A DNA stretch of 64,000 nt from Solirubrobacter sp963736505 (GTDB lineage: Bacteria > Actinomycetota > Thermoleophilia > Solirubrobacterales > Solirubrobacteraceae): NCBI GenBank assembly GCA_963736505.1, contig CAVTOZ010000001.1, positions 310,001-374,000 of the forward strand. Reading direction: 5' to 3'. Below, piece after piece: positions 16,180 to 23,746 of this stretch (the stretch's first letter is position 1; each line of letters opens with the position of its first letter). The translations under genes were made by a program, and so were the position numbers. The notes beneath the pieces are model-generated. The model did no database searches. It was given only the letters and a program-made list of their open reading frames with translations, and was not told where the DNA came from.

Positions 16180-17343
16180 ATGTCCCACGCCCCCCTCCCC
16201 CTCCACCCACTGACGCGCCTGCGCGAAGGCGACGGCGTCCTCGTCGGTCGCAGCGACACCGAGACGTACGCGCTGTTCCCGCTCGACGGCGCCGCGCTCC
16301 TGGAGCGCATGATCGACGGCATGGCGCCCGCCGAGGCGGGTGCCTGGTATCGGCGCACGTACCGCGAGCCGATCGACATCGACGACTTCGTCGCGACGCT
16401 CGCCGCGCTGGACTTCGTGCGCGGCTCGGCCGAGGAGGCGGCGACCGGCGACGAGCCGGTCCGCCTGCAGTGGCTGGGACGGGCGCTGTTCTCGCCGGCG
16501 GCCTTCCTCGCCTACGCCGTGCTCCTCGGCGCGTGGGGCTGGACGCTGGTCAGGCGCCCCGAGCTGGCCCCGAGCCCGCGCCATGTCTTCTTCACGCACT
16601 CGGCGTTGGCGGTCGAGCTGATGATCGTCTTCGGCCAGCTGCCGTGGCTGTGCGCGCACGAGGGCTTCCACGTGCTCGCCGGCCGCCGTCTCGGGCTGCC
16701 GAGCCGGTTGGGCCTCGGCACGCGGCTGTACTTCGTCGTGTTCGAGACGCGCATGCCGAGCCTGCTGAGCGTCGAGCGCCGCCGCCGCTACCTGCCGTTC
16801 CTCGCCGGCATGCTCGCCGACGTCCTGATCGTCGCCTCGCTGGGCCTGCTCGCGTACGGGTGCGGCGGCGCGATCGGCCTGGTCGCCCTGGCGATGGCCT
16901 TCCCGGTCTGCACCCGCTTCGCCTACCAGTTCCTGCTGTTCCTGCAGACCGACGTCTACTACACCGTCTCCACCGCGCTCGGCTGCTACGACCTCCACGC
17001 CGTCACGCGCACGCTCGTCGTCAACCGCCTCTGGCGGCTGCTGCGGCGTCCCGATCGCGTCCGACCCGAGGACCGCTGGACGGCGCGCGACCGGCAGGTG
17101 GCGCGCTGGTACGCCCCGTTCTTCGTGGGAGGCATCGGCGTGCTGCTCGCCGTCTGGCTGCTCGCCCTGCTCCCGGTGGCGGAAGGGCTCTGCCGCCTGG
17201 TCTGGGACGCGCTCAGCGGCGGGACCGGCGACCCGCGCTTCTGGGACGCGGCGCTGTTCGTGACGCTCAACGTCGCCCAGCTCGGCTTCCTCTTCTTCCT
17301 CTCGCGCCGCGACCGGCGGCGCCGTCCCCCGGAGTCGTCATGA
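16180..17343 (+). CDS. PqqD-like domain fused to M50-type peptide zinc metalloprotease
   Basis: 387 residues. Residues about 5-85 look like a PqqD/RRE winged-helix domain (YALFPLDGAALLERMIDG ... IDDFVATLAALDFV), which in peptide-modification systems binds the precursor leader. The rest is a polytopic membrane protein with zinc motif HEGFH at 160-164 and a later ligand segment LQTDVYYTVS (Asp 258), the layout of the putative peptide zinc metalloproteases (site-2-protease-like, YydH relatives; usual form DGYY). At least five hydrophobic segments follow or flank the motif. It probably cleaves or exports the peptide encoded just upstream. Its stop overlaps the next start (ATGA), so translation is coupled. 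Start at 16180 lacks a good Shine-Dalgarno, consistent with lower expression than the peptide. Confidence 0.8.
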   Translation: MSHAPLPLHPLTRLREGDGVLVGRSDTETYALFPLDGAALLERMIDGMAPAEAGAWYRRTYREPIDIDDFVATLAALDFVRGSAEEAATGDEPVRLQWLGRALFSPAAFLAYAVLLGAWGWTLVRRPELAPSPRHVFFTHSALAVELMIVFGQLPWLCAHEGFHVLAGRRLGLPSRLGLGTRLYFVVFETRMPSLLSVERRRRYLPFLAGMLADVLIVASLGLLAYGCGGAIGLVALAMAFPVCTRFAYQFLLFLQTDVYYTVSTALGCYDLHAVTRTLVVNRLWRLLRRPDRVRPEDRWTARDRQVARWYAPFFVGGIGVLLAVWLLALLPVAEGLCRLVWDALSGGTGDPRFWDAALFVTLNVAQLGFLFFLSRRDRRRRPPESS

Positions 17344-19391
17344 CCCACCACCTGCTCGTCACCGGACCCCGTCGCGCGACCCGACGGACCGCGCTCCGCA
17401 GCGACCACTACGCAAGCTGCCACGCCCATCTCGGCGGACCCTACGCGGGCGTCGCGGAGATCCTGCGCGCGCTCGCTCGCGACGCCCACGCGCGCTTCCC
17501 GCGGCTCACCGAGCACCATCGCATCGAGCTGCTGTGCGCGGTGCCGGAGCTGTCGGCGCTGATCGGCGCGGCTCCGGACACGCTCGTCTCGAGCACGCCG
17601 CACGACGAGCGGACGCGCTTCTTCGGCCACAGCCTGATCCGCGCGATGTCGCAGGGCGTGGTGACCTTCCTGATCGCCTACGCCCGGCTGCGCGCGGAGC
17701 CGTTGACGCTCGCGCTCGACGACCTCGACAGCGCGGAGCCGACGACGCAGGAGCTCGTCGCGATCCTGCTGCGCCGCGCCGACCCGGCGGTCCTGTGCAT
17801 CGCGGTGGGAACCGCCGGGAAGCCGCTGCCCGCCGAGCTCGCCGCCGCCTGCGAACGTCATGCCGTGCCGTTCATCGCTCCCGCGGCGCATGAGGCCGAC
17901 GCCCGCGGCGACGAAGACCGGCTGCGCGCATACGTCGACGCCGACGGGACGAGCGACGACCCCGGCGAGCTCGCCGCCTACGACGCCGCGGACGCCGACC
18001 GCCGCGCACAGCTGCACGACGCGCGGGCGGAGGAGCTCGAGGCGCGCGCCGACTGGAGCCTGCGGCTCGGTCCGATCCCGTATCACCGCGAGCGCGGAAG
18101 CGATCCGATGGGCGCCGGGCGCCGCGCGCTGCGGCTCGCCCTCGAGCGCTGCGTCGCCGTCGGCTACTCGGCCGCCACCGTCGACTACGGCATGCGCGGT
18201 CGCGCGCTGTGCGATCCCGTGGCCCACCAGGAGGACTACTGCCACTTCAGCGCCAAGGCGGCGAGCGCGCTCGTCCCGCTCGGGCGGGCCGCGGAGTGCG
18301 ACGTCATCTACCGCGAGCTGCGGCGCAGGTATCCGCTGCCGCGCGTGCACATGACCTGCAGCTATGCGATCGCGATGCTGTGCACGCGCTTCCTCGAGCC
18401 GCGCGACCACGACGCCGCGCTCGAGTGGGCCAACAACGCGCGGGCGCTGGCCGAGCTCGAGACCGATCCGGTCGAGGCCGCGTACTTCCAGGTGTTCCAG
18501 GACAACGGCCTCGCGCTGATCGCGATGCACCGCGGAGACCTCCGGCGCGCGCTCGAGCTCGTCGGCGCCGGCATCGAGCGCCTGGAGCGGGAGCTGCCGT
18601 CGGACCGCTACGTCGTGCACCGCTCGCAGCTGCTGCACAACCGCGCCCGCGTGCTCGGCGCGCTCGGCCGGCTCGACGAGGCCTACGAGGACTTCACGCG
18701 GCTGATCGAATGGGACCCGTACTACGTCGAGTACCACACCGACCGCGCCAATCTCTCGCGCCGGCGCGGCGACCTGGCCGCCGCGCTGGACGACTACGAC
18801 CGCGCGGTCGCGGTGTCGCCGCCGCTGCCCGAGCTCTTCTACAACCGGGCGACGGTGCGCGCGCAGGCGGGGCTGGCCGGCGAGGCGCTCGCCGACCTCG
18901 ATCACGTCCTCGACATGGAGCCGGACATGCTCCACGCGCGCGCCGCGCGCGGGACGCTGCGGCTCGAGCACGGCGACCCGGCGGGCGCGGTCGCCGACGC
19001 CGAGGCCGGGATCGAAGCCCATCCCCGCGACGCGGGCCTGCACTGCCTACTCGCGCTCGGCCACCAGGCGCTCGGCGAGAACGCGGAAGCGCGCGGCGCG
19101 TTCGACCGCGCGCTCGAGCTCGATCCCGGCTTCGTCCCCGCGCTGGTCAACCGCGCCGTGCTCACGTATGAGCTCGGCCAGCCCGGCGCGTCGATCGAGG
19201 ATCTCACCCGCGCGCTCGAGCTGCGCGGCGACGATCCCGACGTGCTCTTCAACCGCGGCTTCGTGTTGCAGCGGACCGGGGACTTCGCGGCGGCCGCGCG
19301 CGACTACATGCGCGCGCTGGACCTGCCCGGCGCCGACCGCGAGACCCTGCGCGAGCACGTCGCCCAATGCCTGCAGGCGAATGCCCGTTGA
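17340..19391 (+). CDS. TPR protein with degenerate NTPase-like N-terminal region
   Basis: 683 residues, cytosolic. Residues about 55-240 resemble the ATPase module of MalT/LAL-type regulators: LTLALDDLDSAEPTTQELVAILLRR reads like a Walker B helix and strand, and AVLCIAVGT like sensor 1. No intact Walker A is present; LVTGPRRATRRT at residues 6-17 could be its remnant. From about 250 to the end the protein is built of TPR helices (for example LDEAYEDFTRLIEWDPYYVEYHTDRA, given here as two halves of one repeat). No DNA-binding domain is seen, so it is more likely a scaffold or partner of the peptide-maturation proteins than a regulator. Overlaps the preceding gene by 4 nt and the flavin reductase-like gene by 11 nt. 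Confidence 0.75.
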   Translation: MTHHLLVTGPRRATRRTALRSDHYASCHAHLGGPYAGVAEILRALARDAHARFPRLTEHHRIELLCAVPELSALIGAAPDTLVSSTPHDERTRFFGHSLIRAMSQGVVTFLIAYARLRAEPLTLALDDLDSAEPTTQELVAILLRRADPAVLCIAVGTAGKPLPAELAAACERHAVPFIAPAAHEADARGDEDRLRAYVDADGTSDDPGELAAYDAADADRRAQLHDARAEELEARADWSLRLGPIPYHRERGSDPMGAGRRALRLALERCVAVGYSAATVDYGMRGRALCDPVAHQEDYCHFSAKAASALVPLGRAAECDVIYRELRRRYPLPRVHMTCSYAIAMLCTRFLEPRDHDAALEWANNARALAELETDPVEAAYFQVFQDNGLALIAMHRGDLRRALELVGAGIERLERELPSDRYVVHRSQLLHNRARVLGALGRLDEAYEDFTRLIEWDPYYVEYHTDRANLSRRRGDLAAALDDYDRAVAVSPPLPELFYNRATVRAQAGLAGEALADLDHVLDMEPDMLHARAARGTLRLEHGDPAGAVADAEAGIEAHPRDAGLHCLLALGHQALGENAEARGAFDRALELDPGFVPALVNRAVLTYELGQPGASIEDLTRALELRGDDPDVLFNRGFVLQRTGDFAAAARDYMRALDLPGADRETLREHVAQCLQANAR

Positions 19392-19863
19392 CGACGCGCG
19401 GTTCCGCGCGATCTTCCGCGACGTGCCGACGTCGGTGGCCGTGGTCACGACGGTCGACGAGGGCGGCGCTCCGCACGGCATGACCGTCGGATCGCTGTGC
19501 GCCCTCTCGCTGACGCCGCCGCTGCTTCTGTTCTGCATCGCGCGCAGCGCGGGCTCGCATCCGAGCCTCTGCCGCGCGACGAGCTACTGCATCAGCGTGC
19601 TGGCGCAGGGACAGGATCGCCTCGCGCGCCGCTTCGCGGAGCGCACCGAGGATCGCTTCGCGGAAGGGCTCCTGGAGTTCCACGGGCTGCCGGCCGCGGC
19701 CGAGGCGCTCGCGTGGCTGCGGTGCACCCGGCAGCAGCTCGTGGACGCAGGCGACCACACGATCGTGATCGCGGAGATCCACGCCGCCGAGACGTTCGAC
19801 CGCCCGCCGATGCTGTACTGGCGTCGCGGCTACGGCGCGCTTCAGGCCGCTCAGATCTCGTAG
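19381..19863 (+). CDS. Flavin reductase-like (FMN-binding) protein
   Basis: 160 residues, the length of a flavin reductase-like domain (PF01613 type). Seen: FRDVPTSVAVVTTVDEGG, HGMTVGSLCALSLTPPLLLFC, SHPSLCRATSYCISVLA, and DHTIVIAEI near the C-terminus, all typical of the HpaC/SnaC family, which reduce FMN or FAD with NAD(P)H for a partner enzyme. No flavin-dependent oxygenase or decarboxylase lies in the operon, so either the partner is elsewhere or this protein itself acts on the peptide. Overlaps the TPR gene by 11 nt, so it is coupled to it. Its 3' end overlaps the convergent HD gene by 13 nt. Confidence 0.88.
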   Translation: MPVDDARFRAIFRDVPTSVAVVTTVDEGGAPHGMTVGSLCALSLTPPLLLFCIARSAGSHPSLCRATSYCISVLAQGQDRLARRFAERTEDRFAEGLLEFHGLPAAAEALAWLRCTRQQLVDAGDHTIVIAEIHAAETFDRPPMLYWRRGYGALQAAQIS

Positions 19864-20660
19864 ACGCGCAGCAGCCGCTTCTCGTGCTCGGACTCGATCC
19901 GGGCGACGACCTCGACGTGGTCCTCCAGGCCGGATCCGCGCAGCTTGGCGGCGAGCAGGTTGTCGACCTGGAACACGCCGGCGGAGTTGTTCATGTCGAT
20001 CTCCACGCGCACCGTCTTGCGCTCGCCCGGGATGATCCGGACCTCGTCGATCGCCGCCGCCGACAGCGCGTGGATGTTCGGCAGCCGCGTCTCGACCGCC
20101 ACGCGGCTGCGGCCGTGCTCCATGTCGAGCGCGTCGGCGACGCGCACGACGCCCGCCTCCAGCGTCAGCGGGCGGCCGCCGCTGCGGTGGCCGATGATCG
20201 CGTGCTCGATCTCCGACGCGATCACGGTCTTCTCCGGCTCCTCGTAGCCGGCCAGCAGGCCGTCGAGGTGCTTGAGCGCGAGGAACAGGCTGTAGGCCTC
20301 GTGGTCGACGCGGTGGATCGACATGCCGAGGTCATGCAGCAGGCAGCCGCCGGCGATCACCACCTCGGCGTCGTCGGCGGAGAGGCCGTGGGTGTCCTCC
20401 ATCGCCGAGCGCACGCCGCGCCGGTGCAGCAGGCGGAACAGGTGCAGGGCGCGGTTGAGCACGATCTGCAGGTGCACCCAGGAGTGGTCGCTCATGTCGA
20501 GCCGGTCGGCGTTGACCTGCGCCATGTGCCAGCGCGCCTTCAGCGACGTGTCGTCGTTGGCGGCGGCCAGGAAGGCCGCCAGGTGCCGGTTGCGCTCGCT
20601 CGGCGCGTGGATCCGCATCGCGCCGATCGCCTCGCGCAGCGTCGGGGTCTCGTCGCTCAT
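19851..20660 (-). CDS. HD-domain metal-dependent phosphohydrolase
   Basis: 269 residues. HD superfamily signature: histidines in LHLFRLLHRRG, the doublet in CLLHDLGMSIHR near residue 109, EHAIIGHRSG and the later Asp in VVRVADALDMEHGR. The fold and motif spacing indicate a cytosolic phosphohydrolase acting on a nucleotide or nucleotide-like substrate; the C-terminal 80 residues (VRVEIDMNNSAGVFQVD) form an added beta domain of unknown role. Substrate unknown. It is probably co-transcribed with the small gene immediately upstream (10 nt). Its stop overlaps the flavin reductase-like gene on the other strand by 13 nt. Confidence 0.82.
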   Translation of the reverse strand: MSDETPTLREAIGAMRIHAPSERNRHLAAFLAAANDDTSLKARWHMAQVNADRLDMSDHSWVHLQIVLNRALHLFRLLHRRGVRSAMEDTHGLSADDAEVVIAGGCLLHDLGMSIHRVDHEAYSLFLALKHLDGLLAGYEEPEKTVIASEIEHAIIGHRSGGRPLTLEAGVVRVADALDMEHGRSRVAVETRLPNIHALSAAAIDEVRIIPGERKTVRVEIDMNNSAGVFQVDNLLAAKLRGSGLEDHVEVVARIESEHEKRLLRVYEI

Positions 20661-20670
20661 GTCCGACTGA

Positions 20671-20937
20671 TCATGTCGCGTCGATCACCTCGGTGACGAA
20701 GGAGAGGCGCGTCGCCTTGTTCTGGAGCAGCAGCCAGCGCTCCTGCTGGCGCTTGGTCCCGCCCGCGTCGATGACCTCCTCGGCGAACGAGCGCCGGATC
20801 TCGCGCGGCTGCCGCAGCAGCCAGCGGCGCTGCCGGTCGGCGTCCAGCGAGGCCGCCGCGCGGGCGACGGCGTCGGGTGCGAGCAGCACCGCGCGCGCGA
20901 CGGTGCCGAGGGTCAGCGGGACTTCGTCGGGATCCAC
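20671..20937 (-). CDS. Small hypothetical protein with a duplicated motif (88 aa)
   Basis: The frame from GTG 20937 encodes 88 residues, helical and charged. Two copies of one motif follow each other: WLLRQPREIRRSFAEEVID and WLLLQNKATRLSFVTEVID, both preceded by an RQ-rich segment. This internal repeat in one frame, and the position 10 nt upstream of the HD gene, argue it is real and in the same operon. Reading this frame further upstream runs into sequence antisense to the kinase gene and loses protein-like composition. No family recognised. The start has no clear Shine-Dalgarno, so the N-terminus is uncertain. Confidence 0.6.
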   Translation of the reverse strand: MDPDEVPLTLGTVARAVLLAPDAVARAAASLDADRQRRWLLRQPREIRRSFAEEVIDAGGTKRQQERWLLLQNKATRLSFVTEVIDAT

Positions 20938-20958
20938 GGACAGGTACGGTCGCAGACG

Positions 20959-21420
20959 ATGGAGGCCGTCGTGCTCTGCGGGGTCCAGGGGAGCGGCAAG
21001 ACGACGCTCTACCGGGACCGCTTCCTCGCCACGCACGTGCGCGTGTCGATGGACCTGTTGCGCACCCGCCCGCGCGAGGCGGCGTTCCTGGCGCTCTGCC
21101 TGGAGACCAGGCAGCCGTTCGTGGTCGACAACACGAACCCGACGGTCGCCGAGCGGCGCCGCTACATCGCGCCGGCACGCGCCGCCGGGTTCCGCGTGAT
21201 CGGGTACTTCGCCGAGATCGACGCCTCGGTCGCGCTCGCCCGCAACGCGGCGCGGGAAGGCCGCGCGCGCGTGCCGGACGCCGCGCTGCTCGGCGCGCTC
21301 AAGCGCTTCGTCCGCCCGGAGCTCGACGAGGGCTTCGACGAGCTGTGGCACGCGACCGCCTCGCCCGGCGGCTGGCGGATCGAGCCGCTCCTGTCCACCG
21401 AGCGGCTGCCCGGGCTCTAA
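20959..21420 (+). CDS. Small P-loop kinase (polynucleotide kinase/zeta-toxin-like)
   Basis: 153 residues with Walker A GVQGSGKTTL at residues 8-17, then HVRVSMDLLR, the FVVDNTNPTVAERRRYIAPARAAGF block typical of Pnkp/T4 polynucleotide kinase and zeta-toxin-like kinases, and a lid with arginines (ARNAAREGRARVP). Predicted to phosphorylate a small or nucleic acid substrate with ATP in the cytosol. The size suggests a stand-alone kinase. It is not paired with an antitoxin-like gene, which argues against a zeta-type toxin. Divergent from the 88-aa gene with 21 nt between starts. Confidence 0.8.
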   Translation: MEAVVLCGVQGSGKTTLYRDRFLATHVRVSMDLLRTRPREAAFLALCLETRQPFVVDNTNPTVAERRRYIAPARAAGFRVIGYFAEIDASVALARNAAREGRARVPDAALLGALKRFVRPELDEGFDELWHATASPGGWRIEPLLSTERLPGL

Positions 21421-21427
21421 GGGCTCC

Positions 21428-22381
21428 CTAGAAGAGGCTGGTCTGCGCCGGCGCCAGCGCCGCGTCGATCGCCTCCAGCGTGCCGCGGTCGAGCTCGAGG
21501 CCGGCGGCGGCCGCGTTCTCGTGCACCTGCTCGGGGCGGCTCGCGCCGACGATCGCCGACGCCACGTTCGGCTCGCGCAGGACCCACGCGAGCGCGAGCC
21601 GGGCGGGCGGGACGCCGAGCTCCGCGGCGACGGCGGCGAAGCGCTGCACGCGCTCGAGCGTGTCGCGCCGCAGGTACTGGCCGATGAAGCGGCGCATCTC
21701 CGGCGACGTGGCGCGCGAGTCCTCAGGCGGCGCCTCGCCCGGCCGGTACTTGCCGGTCAGCACGCCCTGGGCTAGCGGCGACCAGACGACCTGCGAGATG
21801 CCGTTGGCGGCGCACAGCGGGAACAGCTCCTTCTCGGGCTGGCGGTGCAGCGCCGAGTACTGCGGCTGGCTGGAGACGAACTTCGTCACGCCCTCGAGCG
21901 CGAGCGCCTCCTCGACCCGGCGGACCGGCCACTCGGAGAAGCCGACGTGGCGCGCCTTGCCCTCCGCGACGACCTCCGTCAGCGCCTCCAGCGTCTCCTC
22001 GAGCGGCGTGTGCTCGTCGTAGCGATGGCACTGGAAGAGGTCGACGTGGTCGGTCCGCAGACGCTTCAGCGAGGCATCGAGCTGCTTGTGGACCTGCTCG
22101 CGCGAAAGGCCGCGATCCTTCGCGGACATCGGGAAGTACGCCTTCGTCGCGAGCACGTACGAGCCGCGCGGGTAGTCGCTCAGGATCTCGCCCCACACGC
22201 GCTCGGCCGCGCCGCGGCCGTAGACGTTGGCGGTGTCGAAGAACGTGATCCCGGCCTCGAACGCCGCCCGCGTGCACGCCTCCGTCCGCTCCCGCCCGAC
22301 GCCGCCGCCGTAGGTCAGCCAGGAGCCGAGTCCGATGGCGGACACCTGGATGCCGGAGTCCCCGAGCGGTCTGTGCTCCAT
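21428..22381 (-). CDS. Aldo/keto reductase
   Basis: 317 residues forming a TIM barrel of the Kv-beta-like AKR group. Catalytic tetrad visible: Asp in FFDTANVYG, Tyr in the same motif, Lys in VLATKAYF and His in DLFQCHRYDE. The cofactor site is given by GASRPEQVHENAAA near the C-terminus, typical of NADPH binding. Starts MEHRPLGDSGIQVSAIGLGSW as AKR usually do. Substrate unknown; these enzymes reduce aldehydes or ketones in the cytosol. Monocistronic; 26 nt from the divergent PilZ gene. Confidence 0.92.
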   Translation of the reverse strand: MEHRPLGDSGIQVSAIGLGSWLTYGGGVGRERTEACTRAAFEAGITFFDTANVYGRGAAERVWGEILSDYPRGSYVLATKAYFPMSAKDRGLSREQVHKQLDASLKRLRTDHVDLFQCHRYDEHTPLEETLEALTEVVAEGKARHVGFSEWPVRRVEEALALEGVTKFVSSQPQYSALHRQPEKELFPLCAANGISQVVWSPLAQGVLTGKYRPGEAPPEDSRATSPEMRRFIGQYLRRDTLERVQRFAAVAAELGVPPARLALAWVLREPNVASAIVGASRPEQVHENAAAAGLELDRGTLEAIDAALAPAQTSLF

Positions 22382-22407
22382 CGCACAATCCTGCCACCAT
22401 CGCTTCG

Positions 22408-22698
22408 ATGGAACGCAGGCGCGAGCCGCGCACCGAGATCGAGCTGGAGTGCACGCTCACGCGTGGCAAGGGGTCGCCGATCGCCGCGACGACGGTGGAT
22501 CTGGGTCCCGGCGGGATGTGCGTGCGCTGCGCGCGGCCGCTGGCCGAGGACGAGCTGATCGCGTTCGCGATCCCGGGGCGGCGGTTCGACGGGCGGGCGC
22601 GGGTGCTGCGCGAGCAGCGCTACCACGTCTACGCGCTGCGCTTCGAGGAGATCGCCGAGACGGTCCGCGACGAGCTGACCGCGATGGCTAGCGACTGA
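22408..22698 (+). CDS. PilZ domain protein (c-di-GMP receptor)
   Basis: 96 residues, a lone PilZ beta-barrel. The two c-di-GMP binding motifs are present: RREPR at residues 3-7 (RxxxR) and DLGPGGM near residue 32 (D/NxSxxG type, with Pro for Ser). It would bind c-di-GMP and act on an unknown partner. A GGDEF/EAL enzyme is encoded in this window at 9464-11089 but is not linked in operon terms. The 3' end overlaps the convergent D-threonine aldolase-like gene by 11 nt. Confidence 0.88.
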   Translation: MERRREPRTEIELECTLTRGKGSPIAATTVDLGPGGMCVRCARPLAEDELIAFAIPGRRFDGRARVLREQRYHVYALRFEEIAETVRDELTAMASD

Positions 22699-23746
22699 GG
22701 CCGCGGGCCGCGACGCGCCAGCGGGCGACGATCTCGCCGCCCTCGACGACGACCGCCTCGTCGAACAGGTTCACGACCGGGCACACGTGGTTGGGCACGA
22801 TCTCGACGCGCGCGCCCACGGGCAGCGAGGCGCCGGGCGGGACGGCGACGACGCCGTGCTCCTCGCTCGCGCGCACGAGCGGCCAGCCGGTGCCGGCGAG
22901 CGCGCCGAAGTCGACCGGCGCGCCGGGCGCGTTCAACCGGTCCGACGACAGCACCTTGGTCCCCGCGTCGACGACCGCGCGATCCGGCGCCGGGCGGGAG
23001 ACGACGGTGGCCAGGACCGTCGCCGCGACGTCGCGCTCGGAGGCGGCGCCGTGCGCGATCTGCGTGCGGTCGTGGAAGACGTACGTGCCCGGGCGGATCT
23101 CGGTCACGCCGGGCTCGCGCGCCGCCAGCCGCGCGGTCGGCGTCGAGCCGAGCGAGACGACCGGCGCCGGCAGCCCCAGCGAGGCGCCCGCGGCCGCCAT
23201 CGCCGCCGCGGCGTCCCGCGTCGCCGCGGCGAGGTCGGCCGCGCCGTACGCGTGCCCCTCGTGCGTCATCACGCCCTCCACGCGCAGGCCCGGCAGCTCG
23301 GCCAGCTGCCGCGCCAGCGACGCGACGTCGGCCGGCGCCACGCCGGCGCGGTGCTGGCCGGTGTCGACCTCGATCCGCACGCCGACCTCCGCGCCCGCCT
23401 CGGAGATCGCGCGCGCCACCTCCAGCGAGTCGAGCGCGACCGCGACGCGCACCCGGCGCGCCAGCGCCGCGAGCCGCTCCAGCTTGACCTCGCCGACGAG
23501 CGGATAGGCGATCAGGAGGTCGTCGCAGCCGCCGTCGGCGAACACCTCCGCCTCCCCCAGCTTCGCCACCGTCAGCCCGCGCGCGCCGGCCGCCAGCTGC
23601 AGCGCCGCGACCTCGACCAGCTTGTGCGTCTTGGCGTGCGGGCGCAGCGCGACGCCCGCGTCGCGCGCCACCGCCGCCATCGCCTCGACGTTCGCGCGCA
23701 GCCGCGCCGCGTCGATCAGCAGCGCCGGCGTGTCGGCGTCAACCAT
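22688..23746 (-). CDS. D-threonine aldolase/D-serine dehydratase-like PLP enzyme
   Basis: 352 residues, fold-type III PLP enzyme. Alanine-racemase-like N-terminal barrel with the Schiff-base lysine in LRPHAKTHK near residue 39; C-terminal domain with the metal site PNHVCPVVNL (His and Cys), as in D-threonine aldolase and DSD1-type D-serine dehydratase. It would act on D-hydroxyamino acids with PLP and a divalent metal. Its start overlaps by 8 nt the stop of the upstream amidohydrolase (frame-broken), so the two formed one operon for D-amino acid or N-acyl-amino acid breakdown. Which D-amino acid is used cannot be told. Confidence 0.85.
   Translation of the reverse strand: MVDADTPALLIDAARLRANVEAMAAVARDAGVALRPHAKTHKLVEVAALQLAAGARGLTVAKLGEAEVFADGGCDDLLIAYPLVGEVKLERLAALARRVRVAVALDSLEVARAISEAGAEVGVRIEVDTGQHRAGVAPADVASLARQLAELPGLRVEGVMTHEGHAYGAADLAAATRDAAAAMAAAGASLGLPAPVVSLGSTPTARLAAREPGVTEIRPGTYVFHDRTQIAHGAASERDVAATVLATVVSRPAPDRAVVDAGTKVLSSDRLNAPGAPVDFGALAGTGWPLVRASEEHGVVAVPPGASLPVGARVEIVPNHVCPVVNLFDEAVVVEGGEIVARWRVAARGLSR

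Noticed and set aside
20959..21420. A zeta-toxin/antitoxin module
   Set aside because: The kinase lacks an antitoxin-like partner; the neighbouring 88-residue frame is divergent and of different type.
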